Assembly (NCBI GenBank): GCA_947561585.1
Contig: CANNZV010002301.1
Span: 158,788 to 222,787 of the forward strand
Direction of reading: 5' to 3'
Origin: Caprella mutica
Taxonomy: Eukaryota; Arthropoda; Malacostraca; Amphipoda; Caprellidae
DNA length: 64,000 nt
Shown here piece after piece: positions 25,930 through 35,696 of the stretch. Every line of letters begins with the position of its first letter. Position 1 is the first letter of the stretch. The notes under the pieces are model-generated. The model saw only the letters and a program-made list of their open reading frames with translations, searched no databases and had not been told where the DNA came from. The position numbers were made by a program, and so were the translations under genes.

Positions 25930-26530
25930 TTATGTGCACTCGGTAGACCGCATACCTTCGCCTCTGCTTTGACCCGTTCTCTCCCAAAATTTAAGAAACT
26001 GCTACCTGGATATTGGATAATAACTAATCGTCCTACCAAATTTCATGCAATATGATACAAAACTTTTTGAGTTATCGAGTTATGAATGACCTTGACCTTT
26101 GACCGGAACGCTTCCAAAACTCTACTAGATCGTTCCTGGACATTGATCAACCGTCCCATCAAATTTCAGACAATTTGGTTCAATACTTTTGGAGTTATTG
26201 AGTTACGAATGGCCTTGACCTTGATCTTTGACTTTTGACCCGATCACTCCCAAAACCTAACAAAATGGTTCCTGTATATTGGTTAATCGTCTTACCAAGT
26301 TTCATGCAATAGGGTTCAACACTTTTTGAGTTATGAATGACCATGACCTTGACCTTTGACCGGGTCTCTCCCAAAATTCTAGCAGCAGGTCACTGGACAT
26401 GGGCCAATCGTTTCATCAATTTTCATGCAATTTGGTTGAACACTTTTTCAGTTAAGCGAATAACAAGATGATAAATAAATAAATAAATAAAGTCCGATGA
26501 AAATATGACCTTCCCGCATTCTGTGAAGGT
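25930..26530 (+). repeat. Dispersed repeat R2 nested in the mariner element
   Basis: Four diverged ~110-bp subunits each contain GACCTTGACCTTTGACC, CTCCCAAAA, a TGGACATTG.CCAATCG-type block and TTTCATGCAATTTGGTT. It ends with (AAAT)n at 26470-26490 and ATATGACCTTCCCGCATTCTGTGAAGGT. A partial copy with the same end lies in each arm of the inverted duplication (44630-44770 and 54050-54190). The A-rich tail suggests retroposition, but this is not proven. Confidence 0.7.
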
Positions 26531-26803
26531 AAAAAGAGTACTTAAACCGTTTCAGCGAAGTCCAAGAATCTGTGCAGCAAGCATGTTGAAATCATATTTT
26601 TGATACTCTCTCCAAAATTATCTTTGCAGTTCAACTGCGCTATCTTACGTCCAGTTGCATTTTATTAAGAATTTCCTTTCTTCAAAGTTAAATCTGACTG
26701 GCCTCACTCGATTCAATGAGTTCAGTCTGCAAAGATAAACAAACAATTGAGTTATCAGCTTATACATAAAATGTGTATATATATTTTTAGGACACCCTGT
26801 ATA

Positions 26804-28874
26804 ATGAGTAAAGTGGTGAAGAGGATGAGTAAAGTGGTGAAGAGGATGAGTAAAGTGGTGAAGAGGATGAGTAAAGTGGTGAAGAGGATGAGTAAAGTGG
26901 TGAAGAAGATGAGTAAAGTGGTGAAGAAGATGAGTAAAGTGGTGAAGAGGATGAGTAAAGTGGTGAAGAAGATGAGTAAAGTGGTGAAGAGGATGAGTAA
27001 AGTGGTGAAGAAGATGAGTAAAGTGGTGAAGAGGATGAGTAAAGTGGTGGAGAAGATGAGTAAAGTAGTGAAGAAGATGAGTAAAGTGGTGAAGAGGATG
27101 AGTAAAGTGGTGAAGAAGATGAGTAAAGTAGTGAAGCAGATGAGTAAAGTGGTGAAGAAGATGAGTAAAGTGGTGAAGAAGATGAGTAAAGTGGTGAAGA
27201 AGATGAGTAAAGTGGTGAAGAAGATGAGTAAAGTGGTGAAGAAGATGAGTAAAGTGGTGAAGAAGATGAGTAAAGTGGTGAAGAGGATGAGTAAAGTGGT
27301 GAAGAAGATGAGTAAAGTAGTGAAGCAGATGAGTAAAGTGGTGAAGAAGATGAGTAAAGTAGTGAAGCAGATGAGTAAAGTGGTGGAGAGGATGAGTAAA
27401 GTAGTGAAGCAGATGAGTAAAGTGGTGAAGAAGATGAGTAAAGTAGTGAAGCAGATGAGTAAAGTGGTGAAGAAGATGAGTAAAGTAGTGAAGCAGATGA
27501 GTAAAGTGGTGAAGAGGATGAGTAAAGTAGTGAAGCAGATGAGTAAAGTGGTGAAGAAGATGAGTAAAGTAGTGAAGAGGATGATTAAAGTGGTGAAGCA
27601 GATGAGTAAAGTAGTGAAGCAGATGAGTAAAGTGGTGAAGAAGATGAGTAAAGTAGTGAAGCAGATGAGTAAAGTGGTGAAGAGGATGAGTAAAGTAGTG
27701 AAGCAGATGAGTAAAGTGGTGAAGAAGATGAGTAAAGTAGTGAAGAGGATGATTAAAGTGGTGAAGCAGATGAGTAAAGTAGTGAAGAAGATGAATAAAG
27801 TAGTGAAGAAGATGAGTAAAGTGGTGAAGAAGATGAGTAAAGTAGTGAAGAGGATGATTAAAGTGGTGAAGCAGATGAGTAAAGTAGTGAAGAAGATGAA
27901 TAAAGTAGTGAAGAAGATGAGTAAAGTGGTGAAGAAGATGAGTAAAGTAGTGAAGAGGATGATTAAAGTGGTGAAGCAGATGAGTAAAGTAGTGAAGAAG
28001 ATGAATAAAGTAGTGAAGAAGATGAGTAAAGTGGTGAAGAAGATGAGTAAAGTAGTGAAGCAGATGAGTAAAGTGGTGGAGAGGATGAGTAAAGTAGTGA
28101 AGCAGATGAGTAAAGTGGTGAAGAAGATGAGTAAAGTAGTGAAGCAGATGAGTAAAGTGGTGAAGAAGATGAGTAAAGTAGTGAAGCAGATGAGTAAAGT
28201 GGTGAAGAGGATGAGTAAAGTAGTGAAGCAGATGAGTAAAGTGGTGAAGAAGATGAGTAAAGTAGTGAAGAGGATGATTAAAGTGGTGAAGCAGATGAGT
28301 AAAGTAGTGAAGCAGATGAGTAAAGTGGTGAAGAAGATGAGTAAAGTAGTGAAGCAGATGAGTAAAGTGGTGAAGAGGATGAGTAAAGTAGTGAAGCAGA
28401 TGAGTAAAGTGGTGAAGAAGATGAGTAAAGTAGTGAAGAGGATGATTAAAGTGGTGAAGCAGATGAGTAAAGTAGTGAAGAAGATGAATAAAGTAGTGAA
28501 GAAGATGAGTAAAGTGGTGAAGAAGATGAGTAAAGTAGTGAAGAGGATGATTAAAGTGGTGAAGCAGATGAGTAAAGTAGTGAAGAAGATGAATAAAGTA
28601 GTGAAGAAGATGAGTAAAGTGGTGAAGAAGATGAGTAAAGTAGTGAAGAGGATGATTAAAGTGGTGAAGCAGATGAGTAAAGTAGTGAAGAAGATGAATA
28701 AAGTAGTGAAGAAGATGAGTAAAGTGGTGAAGAAGATGAGTAAAGTAGTGAAGAAGATGAATAAAGTAGTGAAGAGGATGAGTAAAGTGGTGAAGAAGAT
28801 GAGTAAAGTGGTGTCTTCTTCACCTTGTTTACTCATCTTCTTCATCACTTTACAAGAAGATGAGTAAAGTGGTG
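26804..28874. repeat. 21-bp minisatellite, block 1
   Basis: About 95 copies of a unit starting ATGAGTAAAGTGGTG and ending AAGAAG, AAGAGG or AAGCAG. It forms higher-order repeats: a 105-bp (5-unit) period marked by ATGATTAAA and ATGAATAAA variants, and a 693-bp (33-unit) period visible from the rare GTGGAGAGG unit at 27381 and again at 28074. One frame reads MSKVVKK-type heptads for about 700 codons and its antisense is also open, which follows from a 21-bp unit without stops in those frames. I do not call it a gene. Bases 28814-28855 contain a short inverted piece of the same repeat. Confidence 0.97.
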
Positions 28875-29269
28875 CCTCGCTTTGTGGGCAGCCTCCACGT
28901 GGAGCGAGGAGGAACGCTCCGGGGTTTTCTCAGGATGCGGCCAATGGCGCACCGGGCCACCCGGAAAGGAGTGGGGCGAAGTCCCCGAGAGGGGAGAGGC
29001 CTCACACCCCCGGGGGGACTACGGAGGGAGGCCGGTCCAGCCAGCCTGCCAACCTCCTAAAACATATGCACGGCGAGGGCACTTTCGGTGATCGATCAAC
29101 TGGGGTACCTCTGGTGTCGGGCAGATACTGTCGGCTGCTAGTAGAGGTAAGGCTTAGGACGATTCATCCAAACCCTGGACCTATGCCCAGAGGGAGGAGA
29201 AGTCGAGGGGAGAGAAGACGGGTTAGAAATAGTCATAGGTACAGAAATAGAAGGGTGGGAAGAATAGAG

Positions 29270-29990
29270 GTGGGGGGTGAGAATAGGAAGGAAGCTACGA
29301 TAGTTACATGGCACTTACAAAGGAATCACAATAGGTAGAGGATAGGTAGAATTTTAGATTATATAGTTAGACGGGGATGGGAGATAGTCTTGGTTTCTGA
29401 GCTTTACTCAAACCAGGAAGGGGTTATTTGGCTAGGAGATGATAGGGACCAAATAGCTTTAGTTCACTGTAGGAAGTCAGGGATAATTCTTAGAGGGGAA
29501 GCTTTAGATAGTTGGAAGAGGGAGGGTCAGAAGAAATGGTTAGGAGAGAGGGTGACAGCAATCAACCTCCAGGGCCTCAGATTAGTCGCTGCTTATCAGC
29601 CTATTTGGGGTATGGATTTAGAGGGAATGGATAGATATAGAATAGATTTAGAAAATCAGGTAAGTATGACTAGCGGGGGGAGGTATTAGTGATAGGAGGG
29701 GATTTTAATGCTAATGTAGGGTCAAATAGGCAGAGAAGGGGGGTGAGTGGGAAGTTTAGGATAGGACCAGGGAGTATTGCGGGGGAAGATCTAGTTAATT
29801 GGTGTGAGGAACAGGGGTTAGCGTGGGTAAATAGTTTCATGCCACATAGGAATAGGGGGAATTGGTTTAGTAACGTGTATAGGAGGTGGTATGAGTTAGA
29901 TGGGTTCATGGTTAAGGGAGTAGATAGGCATAGGTTAGTTAGGAGTGTTGAGAAAATACTTTCTCTGACCATAGGCCTAAGAAATTAGTG
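29270..29990 (+). pseudogene. LINE apurinic/EEP-type endonuclease region
   Basis: Residues recognisable from the exonuclease-endonuclease-phosphatase fold: an early ATIVTWHLQRN (usual W-N-I/L strand), SELYSNQEG, RVTAINLQGLRLVAAYQPIW and then GGDFNANVG, which is the conserved DFN catalytic loop. A late VDRHRLVR corresponds to the usual SDH motif, with the aspartate-histidine pair altered. The first part is in the frame of 29390 and the second in the frame of 29689; the shift lies just before GGDFNA. Broken, so presumed non-functional; in intact elements this domain nicks the target to prime reverse transcription. Confidence 0.75.
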
Positions 29991-30276
29991 ATAAGGTATA
30001 GGGGTAAGAGATGGAGGGAGGGAGGTAGGAGGTAAAAGAGAAAGAGCACCAAACATTAAATGAGAGGTGTTGGGAGAAGAGGGGAAGAGTAGGGAGTTTA
30101 GAAGAAGGACGGGGGAAAAGTTTGATGAGGTAGATTGGGAGGACGGGGACTTAGGGGAAATGGAATGGGATAAGATTAGGAAACTATAAATAGAAATAAC
30201 TGTTGAGGTATGTGGTAGGAGGGATGGGAAGGCAATAAATCCATGGACAATAGGTAGAGAGGGGGAAATAGAAATA

Positions 30277-31833
30277 ATGAGGAGGGAAATAGGTAGGTGG
30301 CTAGAGAGTAGGAATGAAGTAGTAGGTAGGCAGGAGTATAGAGCTAGGTTAAGGGATAGAGGAAGATATGTAGAAGATAGGTTAAATAGGGAATTAGAAG
30401 AGGTTAGGCAAGGCGTACGATTAGCACGTAGGAATTTAAAGAATATTCTTAGGGCATGGGAAAGGGAATGGTGGGAGGAGAAGATTAGGGAGTGCGAGGA
30501 TGCAAGTAGGAGGGGTAAAGTAGGGGATATGTATAGAATTTTAAGGAATTTAGGGACTAGGGGATGGAACGCACCAGATAACACCACAATCACCAATAGG
30601 GAATTTAAGGAACATTTTGAGGCAGTATCTAGGGATAGGTATGAGGAAGATAGGGAAACTTAAAAAGAGGTATTAGGTAGAGTTAGGGATTTAAGAGGGA
30701 GCAGGCAAGCAGAAGAGGCAAATGAATCAATGAATGAGGAGCCGGGAGAGGAGGAGATAGAGGAAGTGATTAAGGAGATCAAAGATTCTGCGCCTGGGGA
30801 AGATGGGGTTAGTATAGGTTATATCAGGAATGCGTGTAGGGAAGTTAGGGAAAAGGTAGTTAGGATGGTTCAGTTTATGTTTAGGGAAAGTGCAGGTAGG
30901 TGGGAAGAGGGTTTAAAGGAGGGATTAGTGGTGCATCTACACAAGAAGAGAGATAGGAATAATAGGGATAATTATAGGGGGGTGTGTCTGTTAGCTATGG
31001 GAAGTAGGATTCTAGCTAGGGTTATTTCTAAAAGGCTTTGATGGTGGGTAGAAGAGTTAGGGTTAGTAGACGAAAATCAGGCAGGGTTTAGAAGGGGAAG
31101 GTCGACCGCAGACGCGACCCAGGTCATGGTGAGGATATGGGAAGATGTTAGTGATTGTAGGCTTAGGACTGGGGGTCAGGGGGGTAGGGAACCACAGGCA
31201 AGGCATTTGGACTTGAGGAAGGCATATCCTCGTGTAAACAAGCCTTGCTTGTGGAGTATCTTAGATAGGTATGGGTTAGGTGGGAATTGTTTAAGGGTAA
31301 TTAAGGATTTGCATGAAACGACGGAATATAGGGTTCGGAAGAAGGAGGGGGTTAGTGAGAAATGGATGCCAACTAGGGGTTTGAGAGAAGGGTGTGCTAC
31401 TTCGCCTGTTCTGTTTAACGTCTTCCATCAAGCGGTGATCAGACAGGCGGATGAAGCTAGAAGGGAGCTAGGGGGTGATAGGGTGGGAATCAAGTGGCAC
31501 TGGATACCGGGGGGGTCTTTCGCGGGAGCAGGTAGTTGGAAAAAGGGGTGCTCGGAGGCAAAGAGTCTGACCTTAACATCGTCACTCTTTGCCGATGACA
31601 CTACCATTATAGGTGAGGGGGTAGAATTAGAAGAGGGAGTAAGGAAGATTAAGGAGGTTATGGGTAAGTTTGAGGAAAGGAATAACGAAGATAAGGAAGA
31701 GGTTTTAGTTTTTGGGAATAGAGATAGTGAGGGAATTAGGGTGCTAGGATCTTGGATGGGACCTGAAGAGGATAGTAGGAATAGGATTAGGCGGGCAAAT
31801 GGGTTATGGGCTAAGGTTAATGGGCAATTATAG
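30277..31833 (+). pseudogene. LINE reverse transcriptase region
   Basis: All pieces lie in one frame interrupted by stops at 30661-30663 and 31039-31041. Visible RT blocks in order: APGEDGVSIGYIRN, LVVHLHKKRDRNNRDNYRG, CLLAMGSRILARVISKRL, QAGFRRGRSTADA, HLDLRKAYPRVNK, GLREGCATSPVLFNVFHQA and the catalytic SLFADDTTIIG (FADD box, near 31590). The segment 30277-30663 before it is highly charged (RRE, EEKIRECEDASRR) and probably the linker. RT copies the element RNA at the nicked target. The stops show that this copy cannot make a full protein. Confidence 0.88.
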
Positions 31834-32351
31834 GGATCTAGGCTTAGTAAAAGGTGGCAGGGTAGGATTTTAGAGGGGTGTGTAGAGAGTGTGTTATTGT
31901 TTGTTTGTAGTGTTAGAGTGTTAGGGTTTGGTGAGGGAAGGATATAAAGAAGTTACAGAGTTGGATAGATAGGAAGTATAGGTATGTTTGGAGTAATAGG
32001 AATGGGGAGCCACCAAGGCAAATGGAAAGTAGGGGGAAGAATATGTGGGATGTTAGAGCTAGGTTAGGGATTAGATCGATTAGGACTAAGATAGAAGGGA
32101 AGGTACTAGAAAGGTTAGGGCATGTGATGAGGATATGGAACGATAGGCAGGTTAAGGCAGCTGTGTTGGGGTAGTATGAGGGACTAGAAGGACTGGGGAA
32201 AAATAAAGGTAGGAAGAGGAAGTCGTGGCTGTATTGGAAGATGCTTCTTAGGGAGGCAGGTGTGGATTATACGGATGTTGAGAGGTTAGTGGGAGATAGG
32301 GATGGGTGGAAGAAGATTGTGAAGGATAGGAGGGAGCATTTGGAAAAGTAG
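31834..32351 (+). pseudogene. LINE C-terminal region after the RT
   Basis: Around 32110-32170 the sequence encodes LGHVMRIWNDRQVKAAVLG, the LGH(V)xR block seen after the RT in several insect LINE groups. From 32205 it reads KGRKRKSWLYWKMLLREAGV and ends in VKDRREHLEK, matching the usual GRP.. W .. RxxW terminal block. It is in a different frame from the RT. No RNase H domain is visible. Confidence 0.65.
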
Positions 32352-33020
32352 TGAGAAGGATGAGTAAAGTAGTAAAGCAGATGAGTAAAGTAGTGAAGCA
32401 GTGAAGCAGATGAGTAAAGTAGTAAAGCAGATGAGTAAAGTAGTGAAGTAGTGAAGCAGATGAGTAAAGTAGTGAAGAGGATGAGTAAAATGGTGAAGAA
32501 GATGAGTAAAGTGGTGAAACAGATGAGTTAAGTAGTGAAGAGGATGAGTAAAGTAGTGAAGAGGATGAGTAAAGTGGTGAAGAGGATGAGTAAAGTAGTG
32601 AAGAAGATGAGTAAAGTAGTAAAGCAGATGAGTAAAGTAGTAAAGCAGATGAGTAAAGTAGTGAAGCAGTGAAGCAGATGAGTAAAGTAGTAAAGCAGAT
32701 GAGTAAAATAGTGAAGTAGTGAAGCAGTGAAGCAGATGAGTAAAGTAGTGAAGAGGATGAGTAAAATGGTGAAACAGATGAGTAAAGTGGTGAAACAGAT
32801 GAGTAAAATGGTGAAACAGATGAGTAAAATGGTGAAACAGATGAGTAAAGTGGTGAAGAGGATGAGTAAAGTAGTGAAGAAGATGAGTAAAGTGGTGAAA
32901 CAGATGAGTTAAGTAGTGAAGAGGATGAGTAAAGTAGTGAAGAGGATGAGTAAAGTGGTGAAGAGGATGAGTAAAGTAGTACAGAAGATGAGTAAAGTGG
33001 TGAAGAAGATGAGTACATTG
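32352..33020. repeat. 21-bp minisatellite, block 2
   Basis: The same unit as block 1 continues after the LINE, with more GTAGTAAAGCAG and shortened AGTGAAGCAGTGAAGCAG units. A ~295-bp segment is repeated within it (compare 32352-32600 with 32640-32960). The block ends near a GAGTACATTGGTGAGAGTG degenerate copy. Confidence 0.95.
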
Positions 33021-33231
33021 GTGAGAGTGTGAAGACACAAACAGCTGCTGTGTACACACATACACCTGTACACCTTCATTGTGTGTAATATTTATTACTT
33101 TTAGTGGAAACAGCTACACAAAGCTCCCCATGCTATTCCCACAGGAAAAGGATATTCATGTGATTTAGATCTCATTGGAGGGATGGCAAATTGAGATATG
33201 ACAATAATAACGTAAGATTAGTAAATACTCT

Positions 33232-33239
33232 ATATAAGT
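33232..33239 (+). promoter_or_regulatory. Possible TATA box of the sulfotransferase gene
   Basis: CTCTATATAAGTAGG lies about 150 bp upstream of the chosen ATG. In AT-rich DNA such a match is weak; no initiator was verified. Confidence 0.2.
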
Positions 33240-33387
33240 AGGAATAAGACGAATATATTTTAGTCGTATGTATAGCAAAAGTGCACAAGTGTTTGAAAAA
33301 CATCATATGGCACCTGGTACATGTACCAGTATAGCATCATCAGTAGCTGGTTGGATGTCATAGCGTTCTCTGATAGAAGAATCCGCT

Positions 33388-33711
33388 ATGTATTACCTGT
33401 GTATAAGAAATCGTTCGATATCTCGAAAATTATTGATATGTTTAACAATCATTGTGATCCTTGTTATAAATTTCAAATTGTATAAGGATGAAAATACTAA
33501 AGTATCAACCAAACTATACGGACCTGATCTAAACTATAATTTAAAAGATCATATAACAAATTTTTTTAAATCTCTAGAAAACGAGAAACCCTGTGCGCCA
33601 TCAAGACAAGAAATAGTGAAACAGTTCCGTGCGTTGATTAGACATCATCTTGACGGATCTGGAAAGAATTTCAATCCCAACCGTACTTGTGTTTTGCCTC
33701 CTGATATACAG
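33388..33711 (+). CDS. Carbohydrate sulfotransferase, exon 1 (residues 1-108)
   Basis: Starts at the first ATG of the frame and ends at CAG/GTACGT (donor 33712). Residues ~14-31 (KLLICLTIIVILVINFKL) form one hydrophobic segment after a basic N-terminus: a signal anchor for a type II Golgi membrane protein, as in this family. The stem region follows, with CAPSRQEIVKQFRALIRHHL and NPNRTCVLPPDIQ; NRT is a potential N-glycosylation site. Phase 0 joins cleanly to exon 2. The complete protein (433 residues over five exons) would transfer sulfate from PAPS to a sugar of a glycan chain in the Golgi. The family is typically ~350-430 residues. The stem is poorly conserved in the family, so this exon rests on phase, the anchor and position. 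Confidence 0.75.
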
Positions 33712-34269
33712 GTACGTATGTGGAAGTTAATTAATGTTTCATGGAACCGCATTGCAGTGTCGTATTATATTGGATGTCTACATTCATTCTGTTGATTCAT
33801 ATTTATTTATTAACAAGTGATGCTGGATATCTGAGATGATTATTCATATTTATAACAACTTGAATCACCGGCTTTTAAAGAATTAGTTTACTTCTAAATT
33901 CTCATGTGTTCATTGGATTGGTTTCTACTGTGTGATGTGAAAAGTTTGTTCATTACATTTATTTGGAACTAAGTAATTCGGAGTTAATTGTTTCAATTTA
34001 AAGATAGCTAATAGTGATAGATTAAGTTGGTTAGGGTGGATATGAGAGGTTGTGTGTAAATATACAATTTGTGTGGAAAGTTCAGTAATTTTTAAAGTAG
34101 GTACTGGTATGTCTGACCATTGTGTTTCAGCCCCTGTTTCCATAATTCTTCATTTAATAACTTAAATATTCATTTAATTTCACTAATAATCATTCATTTT
34201 ATTTAATACTAAATCATTCATTTAATCGGATATTTTCCATTTGATGACACCCACTAAATTGTATTTGAA

Positions 34270-34850
34270 TTAATTTTTTCTTACGTTCAAAGTTATTTAT
34301 TTCCTATGTATTACTGATGGATTGAGAACTTTGAAAAAACTCGTTTTCACGCCTTTTGCCCAATTTTGGTCAAAGATAGTCGTGATGTAGTTTGTTGTAT
34401 CCGCTAATTTGTTGTACTGCATACTTCATGATTGAGTAGAGATCGGGCTGGGGGGTATGGGGTACAGCACGCCCCCCATTACAAATATATTAGTATCAAA
34501 GTAATAAATGGACAATATCACGGAAACTAGAAATAGTCGATATATGTATTTCGGAGTGCGCACCGCCCCCCGAGCCCTCCTGCCAAGTCAATAATCAATA
34601 CAAGCGTTCAGTACATCAAACTAGCGGATATAACAAACTGCATTACAGTTTAATCAAAAACATTTATAATGTTTGAGTAATTTCAATGAAAGTGCGCGAT
34701 TTTTCCAACTTTTCAATCCTTCAGAGTTAAATAGGAAATATTTATATTTAAACTGTCATGTCTCAAAAAACAATAGTTAAAAAAAAAAGGTTACGATTTT
34801 CGGATACTATGGACAAAAATACGTATAAAAAAGTTAAATTAATTCTGGTG
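34270..34850. mobile_element. Foldback element family B, copy 2 (in intron 1)
   Basis: Closely related to 19200-19855: TTATTTCCTATGTATTACTG, CAATTTTGGTCAAAGATAGT and GTTTGTTGTATCCGCTAATT in the left half and their inverses in the right. The centre contains two GC-rich blocks (ACAGCACGCCCCCCATTACA and GCGCACCGCCCCCCGAGCCC). Confidence 0.85.
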
Positions 34851-35404
34851 CGTATAGTAAAGATCCATTTAATCTTCTGCTTCATTATTTACATAATCAT
34901 ACAATTTGCATATAACATGAAGTCCTTGATCTGAAAAAGGACAGGAGTGCGTACTGGGGGTGGGGGGGTGTCTTTCACGACACCCCATCCTGATAAGAGG
35001 AAGGTAGGAGTGGGTACTTGGAGAGGAAAGACTCGCTCAGGGTTCTCTTCCACGATATCCAATACTGATTAGAGCAAATATTGTGTGTGTCCTGGGAAAC
35101 ATTTGAAAATATATAAATTAAGAAACTAAAATGTGAAAAGTCCTATCCCATCTTTTTTGGGTCAATCTAGCCTACTAAAGTCAAGGTATCTTCTTTGGGT
35201 AGCTCACATTTGTTTATGGGAACTGTCTCTATTTATTAATCAATACATAAATTAGAAATTTTCAGGGTTACTGAAACTATTCAAATGGAATATTTTCTAT
35301 TTCGGATTTTTTTTTTAGTTTTGTCTCCTGCATCCACCGATTAAAGGTCAAAAACCACCCCTTATAAAAAAAAACGCAGTCAAAAACCCCCATACGAAAA
35401 CGCA

Positions 35405-35696
35405 GTCAAAAGCCACCTCCGTCCAAAAAAGAGTGCAATACCCCTCTCCCCAGCCAAATACCCTCCGTCCAAAAAAGAGAGCAATACCCCTCTCCCCAGC
35501 CAAATACCCTCCGTCCAAAAAAGAGTGCAATACCCCTCTCCCCAGCCAAATACCCTCCGTCCAAAAAAAGAGTGCAATACCCCTCTCCCCAGCCAAATAC
35601 CCTCCGTCCAAAAAAGAGTGCAATACCCCTCTCCCCAGCCAAATACCCTCCGTCCAAAAAAGAGTGCAATACCCCTCTCCCCAGCCAAATACCCTC
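35405..35696. repeat. ~46-bp C-rich minisatellite, 6 copies
   Basis: Unit contains GTCCAAAAAAGAGTGCAATA followed by CCCCTCTCCCCAGCCAAATA and CCCTCC. Copies differ mainly in the length of the A run (6-7) and GTGC/GAGC. Several overlapping ORFs (GYLAGERGIALFF-type repeats) are frame by-products of the A-run length changes. Located within intron 1 of the sulfotransferase gene. Confidence 0.96.

Larger units (their letters stand above)
25616..26799 (+). mobile_element. Tc1/mariner-type transposon, defective
   Basis: Termini are CAGGGTGTCC and GGACACCCTG, each next to a TA (25614-25615 and 26800-26801), which is the Tc1/mariner target duplication. TIR homology extends about 150 bp inward: shared blocks include GAGTGATGCC/GAGTGAGGCC and TTTAACTTTGAAGAAAGGAAA in inverted orientation. 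The left half keeps the N-terminal helix-turn-helix of a transposase (next entry); the catalytic DDE part is missing and replaced by another repeat (25930-26530). The right end touches the 21-bp minisatellite directly. Confidence 0.85.
28875..32351 (+). mobile_element. Degenerate non-LTR retrotransposon inside the 21-bp minisatellite
   Basis: The 5' junction is GTGGTG/CCTCGCTTTGTGGGC. At 29162-29182 it encodes IHPNPGP, a motif near the start of many LINE ORFs that resembles the end of 2A peptides (NPGP). Endonuclease, reverse transcriptase and a C-terminal block follow in order, spread over three frames with stops, so this copy is inactive. The last codons (VKDRREHLEK, TAG at 32349-32351) fall exactly where the minisatellite resumes, so there is no separate 3' UTR or poly-A. 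The + strand is very rich in G and poor in C (TAGG is everywhere), unlike all neighbouring DNA. Clade is not assigned. Confidence 0.88.

Noticed and set aside
26755..28848. ~700-codon antisense frame (TTLLIFF repeats) as a membrane protein gene
   Set aside because: It is the reverse reading of a 21-bp minisatellite; both strands stay open only because the unit lacks stops in those frames.
29689..29988. Calling the LINE an active element
   Set aside because: The endonuclease, RT and C-terminal parts lie in different frames with internal stops at 30661 and 31039.
32248..33065. Two long antisense frames rich in YSSSSLLYSS and HLLHYFTHLL
   Set aside because: Reverse frames of the 21-bp minisatellite block 2 running into the LINE end.
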